Of a DNA stretch of 9,825 nucleotides, positions 5,729-9,825 are shown in pieces. This DNA comes from Ilumatobacteraceae bacterium (GTDB lineage: Bacteria > Actinomycetota > Acidimicrobiia > Acidimicrobiales > Ilumatobacteraceae). The first letter of the stretch is position 1, and each line of letters begins with the position of its first letter. A program made the position numbers and the translations under genes. Below the pieces are notes generated by a model, which worked only from the letters and a program-made list of their open reading frames with translations, was not told where the DNA came from and made no database searches. The DNA is taken from the NCBI GenBank assembly GCA_019090765.1, contig JAHRVJ010000066.1, positions 1 to 9,825 on the forward strand. Direction: 5' to 3'.

Positions 5729-8700
5729 GTGTCCGATTCCTTCACTCACCTCCACGTCCACACTGAGTTTTCGATGCTCGATGGGGCAGCGCGCCTTGAC
5801 GAGCTAGTCGCGAAGGCAGTTGAGGATGGCATGCCCGCGATCGGCATTACTGATCACGGCAACATGTACGGCGCCTTGGACTTCTACAAGGAATGCAACA
5901 AGCAGGGCATCAAGCCGATCATCGGCACCGAGGCGTACATGGCTTACGACCATCGCACGGAGCGTCCGACGCGTCGTGGGCGAGTCGATGATTCCGGTGG
6001 CAACACCGATACGGGCAAGAAGCTCTACTACCACCTGACGCTGCTATCGGAAAACCAAACCGGGTACAAGAACTTGATCCAGCTGTCGAGCTTGGCATTC
6101 ATGGAGGGCTACTACTACAAGCCCCGAGTCGACTGGGAGCTCCTGGAGAAGTACTCCGATGGGTTGATCGCAACCACCGGCTGTCTCGGCGGGCATGTGC
6201 TGCAGTCACTGTTGAACGGCGATGAGGCCGGGGCCGTCGAGAAAGCAGCGCGGCTACAAGACATCTTTGGGCGCGACAACTTGTTCGTCGAACTACAAGA
6301 TCACGGCCTGCCCGAGCAGCGCGAGACGAACCCCAAACTGATTGAGATTGCTCGCAAGATAGGTGCACCGCTGTTGGCTACCAACGACAGCCACTACACC
6401 CATCAGGAAGATCACGAGTCCCACGATGCCTTGCTGTGTGTGCAAACCGGAGCACTGCTGTCAGATCCGAACCGGTTCAAATTCGAAGGGACCGAGCACT
6501 ATCTAAAGACGGCGGCGGAAATGCGTTATCTCTTCCGCGAGGTGCCGTCGGCGTGCGACAACACGCTGTGGATCGCGGAGCGGGCCGACTTGGAGATTGA
6601 GTTCGGAAAGCCGCTGCTCCCTGACTTTCCACTTCCCGCCGGTTTTACCAGCGACACTGAATTCTTGGAACACCTCACCTGGGAGGGAGCGAAGAAGCGC
6701 TGGGGCGAGCAGCTTCCCGATGATGCCGTTGAGCGGATTGCGTACGAACTCAAAGTCATTTGCGATATGGGGTTCGCCTCATATTTCCTGATCACCTGGG
6801 ACCTCATCAAGCACGCCCGCGATCGGGGTATCAGGGTCGGCCCAGGTCGTGGCTCAGCTGCGGGCTGCGCCGTGGCCTACTCGCTCTGGATTACCGACCT
6901 CGACCCAATCAAGTACGACCTGCTCTTCGAGCGGTTCCTCAATCCGAGTCGTGTATCGATGCCCGACATCGACATGGACTTCGACTCCAGGTACCGCGAC
7001 GAGATGATTCGTTATGCCGCCGAGCGATACGGGCGAGACCATGTGGCTCAGATCATCACCTTTGGCACCATCAAGGCGCGCAATGCGGTGCGCGATGCCG
7101 CTCGCGTACTGGGCTACCCGTACGGCGTTGGCGACAAACTTGCCAAAGCCATGCCGCCGATGGTGATGGGGCGAGACACTCCGCTGAAGTACTGCTTTGA
7201 GCAGCTACCGAAGTACGCCGATGGCTACAAGGCGGCAGCCGACCTGCGGGCGATGTACGACTCAGATGACGATCTGAAACGCGTCATCGATGTGGCGCGG
7301 GGGCTTGAGGGAATGAAACGCTCCGATGGTATTCATGCCGCCGCGGTAGTGATCACCAAAGACCCGGTCACCGACTACATCCCGATTCAACGCAAACCCG
7401 AGTCCGGGGTTGACCCGGCCGATGCCCCAGTAGTTACTCAGTACGAGATGCATGGGGTCGAAGAACTCGGCTTGTTGAAAATGGATTTCCTCGGGTTGCG
7501 CAACCTCGACGTAATCACCGACGCCGAAGCGATGGTTCGCGCAAGACGCGATCCCGATTTCGTTATCGAGGACGTCTCCCTCGAGGACGAGAAGACGTTT
7601 GCGCTACTTGCACGCGGTGACACGATTGGTGTGTTCCAGCTCGAATCGCCGCCGATGCGTCAGCTGCTTAAGGCGATGGAGCCGACGTCGTTCGAAGACG
7701 TTTCGGCTGTGCTCGCCTTGTATCGGCCAGGGCCGATGAGCGTCAACATGCACTACGACTTCGCAGACCGTAAGAACGGGCGCCAGGAGGTCGTGTACTT
7801 CCACGACGATGCACGAGAGGTGCTCGGCGACACCTACGGCTTGATGATTTACCAGGAGAGCGTGATGCGCGTCGCGCAGAAGTTCGCCGGGTATTCACTT
7901 GCCGAGGCCGACAACTTGCGTAAGGCGATGGGTAAGAAGGTACGCGAAGTGATGGCCGAAGCGCGCGATGGCTTTGAAGCCGGGGTCGTCAACACCGGCT
8001 ACGAACCAGCGTTGGGCAAGGAACTCTTCGACATCATCGAGAAGTTTGCCGACTACGCGTTCAACAAGAGCCACACGTTCGGTTACGGCCTGGTGACCTA
8101 TCAGACCGCTTACTTGAAGGCCCACTACCCGGTCGAGTACTTGGCGTGCCTGCTCACCAGTGTTAAGAGCAACCTCGACAAGGCTGCGACCTACCTGTCG
8201 GACTGCCGTTCGATGGGGATCAAGGTGTTGACGCCCGATGTCAATCGGTCGATGATGAACTTCGGAGCGCTATCGGCCGACGAGCTTCCTGAAGACGTTT
8301 CCTTGGCCGTTGGTAGCCCGGGAGCGATCACCTTCGGTCTATCGGCTGTGCGCAATGTGGGTGAGGGCTTAGTCGAACTGCTAGTTGCCGAGCGCGACGA
8401 GAACGGTTCGTTCGCCAACTTTCACGATTTCGTTGAGCGAGTACCAGAACCCGTGCTCAACAAGCGTGCCGTCGAGTCAATGATCAAAGGTGGCGCCTTC
8501 GACTCGATCGGGCATCAGCGACGCGGCCTGCTAACGGTGTTCGAGCACATCATCGAGGTCACGGTGAAGCGTCGGCGCGAACGCGAGAAGGGCGTTATGA
8601 GCCTGTTCGGTGACATGGGCGACGACTCTGGGGGCTTTGACGAGCGGGTCGAGATCCCTGACATGGTGTTCCCGAAAACGGATCAACTCCGCTTCGAGAA

Positions 8701-9292
8701 AGAGATGCTCGGTCTTTACGTCTCCGATCATCCGCTCGCAGGCGTCGAGACGGCACTTCGCCGGAGAGTGGAACACTCGTTGAACGACCTACAAACCATG
8801 GAAGATGGCGCTCAGGTGTTGGTTGGTGGAGTAATCACCAACCTGGCAAGGAAGTTCACCAAGAAGGGCGACCAGATGGCGGTGTTCGTCTTGGAAGATC
8901 TCGACGCTGCGATCGAGGTAACGATATTTCCGCGGACGATTGCCGAGCAGGGACACAAGCTTGAAGATGACCTGATCGTCTCGGTCAAAGGTCGCCTTGA
9001 CCGTCGCGACGAATCGCGATTCGGAATCATCGGGCAAACCGTGAACGTCCTCACCGGTCTTGGCGACGGACCCGCTGCGCCCCTGCGGCTACGGTTGCCG
9101 TCGGCCGCGCTCGACGAACTGAAGATCCAGCGTCTCAAGCGAATCCTGCGTGAGCATCCGGGTGAATCGCTGGTGATGGTCGACATCGGACAGGGCCAAG
9201 TACTCAAACTTGCTGACGAATTTCGGGTCGATCTCGACAGGTCAGTTGGCGAGCTGCGGATGGCTTTTGGGCACGACGCAGTACTGCTCTGA
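5729..9292 (+). CDS. dnaE: DNA polymerase III alpha subunit (DnaE1 type)
   Basis: This is the replicative DNA polymerase, 1187 residues, full length for the family. The N-terminal PHP domain starts HLHVHTEFSMLDG. It keeps His9, His11, Asp18, His43, Glu68, His102, Cys152, Asp220 and His222, which line up with the nine metal ligands I recall for mycobacterial DnaE1, where this domain is a proofreading 3'-5' exonuclease. The C-family polymerase core has GPGRGSAAGC and PDIDMDFD with catalytic Asp413 and Asp415, plus the third aspartate Asp586 in LLKMDFLGLRNLD. Helix-hairpin-helix sequence lies before residue 950. A possible clamp-binding segment VMSLF is at 956-960, and an OB fold is at about 1029-1075 (VLVGGVITNLARKF...). 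The GTG start is chosen because conserved sequence begins at residue 5; there is no strong ribosome site, so coupling to bpa or weak initiation is likely. Confidence 0.98.
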   Translation: MSDSFTHLHVHTEFSMLDGAARLDELVAKAVEDGMPAIGITDHGNMYGALDFYKECNKQGIKPIIGTEAYMAYDHRTERPTRRGRVDDSGGNTDTGKKLYYHLTLLSENQTGYKNLIQLSSLAFMEGYYYKPRVDWELLEKYSDGLIATTGCLGGHVLQSLLNGDEAGAVEKAARLQDIFGRDNLFVELQDHGLPEQRETNPKLIEIARKIGAPLLATNDSHYTHQEDHESHDALLCVQTGALLSDPNRFKFEGTEHYLKTAAEMRYLFREVPSACDNTLWIAERADLEIEFGKPLLPDFPLPAGFTSDTEFLEHLTWEGAKKRWGEQLPDDAVERIAYELKVICDMGFASYFLITWDLIKHARDRGIRVGPGRGSAAGCAVAYSLWITDLDPIKYDLLFERFLNPSRVSMPDIDMDFDSRYRDEMIRYAAERYGRDHVAQIITFGTIKARNAVRDAARVLGYPYGVGDKLAKAMPPMVMGRDTPLKYCFEQLPKYADGYKAAADLRAMYDSDDDLKRVIDVARGLEGMKRSDGIHAAAVVITKDPVTDYIPIQRKPESGVDPADAPVVTQYEMHGVEELGLLKMDFLGLRNLDVITDAEAMVRARRDPDFVIEDVSLEDEKTFALLARGDTIGVFQLESPPMRQLLKAMEPTSFEDVSAVLALYRPGPMSVNMHYDFADRKNGRQEVVYFHDDAREVLGDTYGLMIYQESVMRVAQKFAGYSLAEADNLRKAMGKKVREVMAEARDGFEAGVVNTGYEPALGKELFDIIEKFADYAFNKSHTFGYGLVTYQTAYLKAHYPVEYLACLLTSVKSNLDKAATYLSDCRSMGIKVLTPDVNRSMMNFGALSADELPEDVSLAVGSPGAITFGLSAVRNVGEGLVELLVAERDENGSFANFHDFVERVPEPVLNKRAVESMIKGGAFDSIGHQRRGLLTVFEHIIEVTVKRRREREKGVMSLFGDMGDDSGGFDERVEIPDMVFPKTDQLRFEKEMLGLYVSDHPLAGVETALRRRVEHSLNDLQTMEDGAQVLVGGVITNLARKFTKKGDQMAVFVLEDLDAAIEVTIFPRTIAEQGHKLEDDLIVSVKGRLDRRDESRFGIIGQTVNVLTGLGDGPAAPLRLRLPSAALDELKIQRLKRILREHPGESLVMVDIGQGQVLKLADEFRVDLDRSVGELRMAFGHDAVLL

Positions 9293-9341
9293 GGCTATTT
9301 GACCCCTCCGTATGGAGATTATTCAGGATTTTGGTGGCAGA

Positions 9342-9825
9342 ATGGGGAGGATGGCACTAGACGTTGCAACAAATGATGCTGCAGCTCTGAATGAGTCCGA
9401 CCTCGACGAACTTGCGTCGATAGAGGGAGCATTCAGCGCCGGGCACCTTTCTAAGGCCCAAGAAGATTGGGTGTTGATCACCACCGCCCGCTTCGGCGAC
9501 AAGCTTCACGGCTACACGTTTTCTACACTGGAACGAATCGGTGGCACACCTTGTGTGCTGCTCGGTCTGATGTCGGTGAAGCGTTCGTCCAAGCGTGACC
9601 AGGTGTTGCGCGGCTTGATTGGCGAGGCGTATCACCGAGCTCTGATGGCATTTCCCGACGAAGATGTTGTGGTCGGATCGCGGTTCGTTAACGCTGACGG
9701 TCTCGAAGCGTTCAAGGACCTTCGCGATGTCATGCCATCCCCATCAATCGATGCGGGTGGCGAGGAACGAGCTTGGGGGCGCAGATTGGCGAAGCGTTTC
9801 GGTGTCGACGCCAAATACGACGCTA
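9342..9825 (+). CDS. Conserved protein of unknown function (3' end outside window)
   Basis: The frame is open to the right edge (161 codons plus one base). I do not recognise a named family. The visible part has a short acidic lead (NDAAALNESDLDELASIEGA), a compact alpha/beta region (WVLITTARFGDKLHGYTFST, CVLLGLMSVKRSSKRDQVLR), a patch DEDVVVGSRFVN and a charged segment EERAWGRRLAKRFGVDAKYD. The strand-helix pattern could suit a GNAT-like fold, but no acetyl-CoA loop is evident, so this is a weak guess. In-frame starts are ATG 9312, 9342 and 9351. I chose 9342 because GGTGG (9333-9337) lies 4 bp upstream. GGGGAGG directly abuts the ATG at 9351, too close to serve it. The gene follows dnaE by 49 bp on the same strand and could be the last member of that run. 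Confidence 0.7.
   Translation, partial: MGRMALDVATNDAAALNESDLDELASIEGAFSAGHLSKAQEDWVLITTARFGDKLHGYTFSTLERIGGTPCVLLGLMSVKRSSKRDQVLRGLIGEAYHRALMAFPDEDVVVGSRFVNADGLEAFKDLRDVMPSPSIDAGGEERAWGRRLAKRFGVDAKYDA

Noticed and set aside
6760..7200. Plus-strand 146-codon open frame inside dnaE.
   Set aside because: It is an arginine- and proline-rich shadow of a strongly conserved polymerase region with no start context.
9299..9325. TTGACC followed by TATTCA with a 15-bp spacer after dnaE, as a promoter for the last gene.
   Set aside because: The -10 box lacks the final T, the spacer is short, and the gene could equally be read through from dnaE.
1..9825. Search by eye for tRNA, rRNA, CRISPR arrays, transposase or integrase genes, attachment sites and toxin-antitoxin pairs.
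   Set aside because: None seen; no gap between accepted genes exceeds about 110 bp, and all larger open frames are explained by the listed genes.

Overview
The window is ordinary chromosomal DNA from an actinobacterium (phylum Actinomycetota). It is moderately GC-rich and densely coded, with short intergenic gaps. Four things point to this phylum: an isoleucyl-tRNA synthetase with the long C-terminal tail of the type-2 enzymes, a homologue of the bacterial proteasome activator Bpa (mycobacterial Rv3780 family), a DnaE1-type replicative polymerase with an intact PHP metal site, and the order ileS - DksA-like gene - lspA - rluD - (variable genes) - dnaE, which I recall from Streptomyces and, with insertions, from Mycobacterium. 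The class cannot be fixed from sequence alone. A deep branch such as Acidimicrobiia is a reasonable guess.

Layout. Positions 3-1007 hold the 3' third of ileS. A gap of about 110 bp contains a small dyad and a possible promoter. Positions 1116-2003 encode a DksA/TraR-fold protein with a 126-residue lysine-rich, histone-H1-like N-terminal half. Positions 2033-2554 encode lipoprotein signal peptidase (lspA), which overlaps the GTG start of a RluD-family pseudouridine synthase (2551-3471) by 4 bp. A single minus-strand gene follows (3479-3913), an Rrf2-family regulator convergent with rluD and divergent from the next block. That block reads rightward: an alkaline-phosphatase-fold phosphodiesterase (about 4020-5138), Bpa (5162-5692), dnaE (5729-9292), and an incomplete conserved protein of unknown function running off the right edge (9342-9825).

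How the genes fit together. This is mostly a housekeeping cluster covering translation (ileS, rluD), lipoprotein maturation (lspA), transcription or nucleoid control (DksA-like), regulated proteolysis (bpa) and replication (dnaE). The Rrf2 gene sits head-to-head with the phosphodiesterase-bpa-dnaE run, so it could control that run, but no operator was identified.

I found no mobile element, CRISPR array, tRNA, rRNA or defence system, and no wholly new system. The most notable points are the DksA-like protein that has lost all four zinc-finger cysteines and carries an internally duplicated lysine-rich tail; a strong Shine-Dalgarno sequence before the phosphodiesterase that points at ATC codons rather than a normal start; an apparently leaderless Rrf2 gene whose product lacks one of the three usual Fe-S cysteines; and bpa placed between a phosphodiesterase gene and dnaE.
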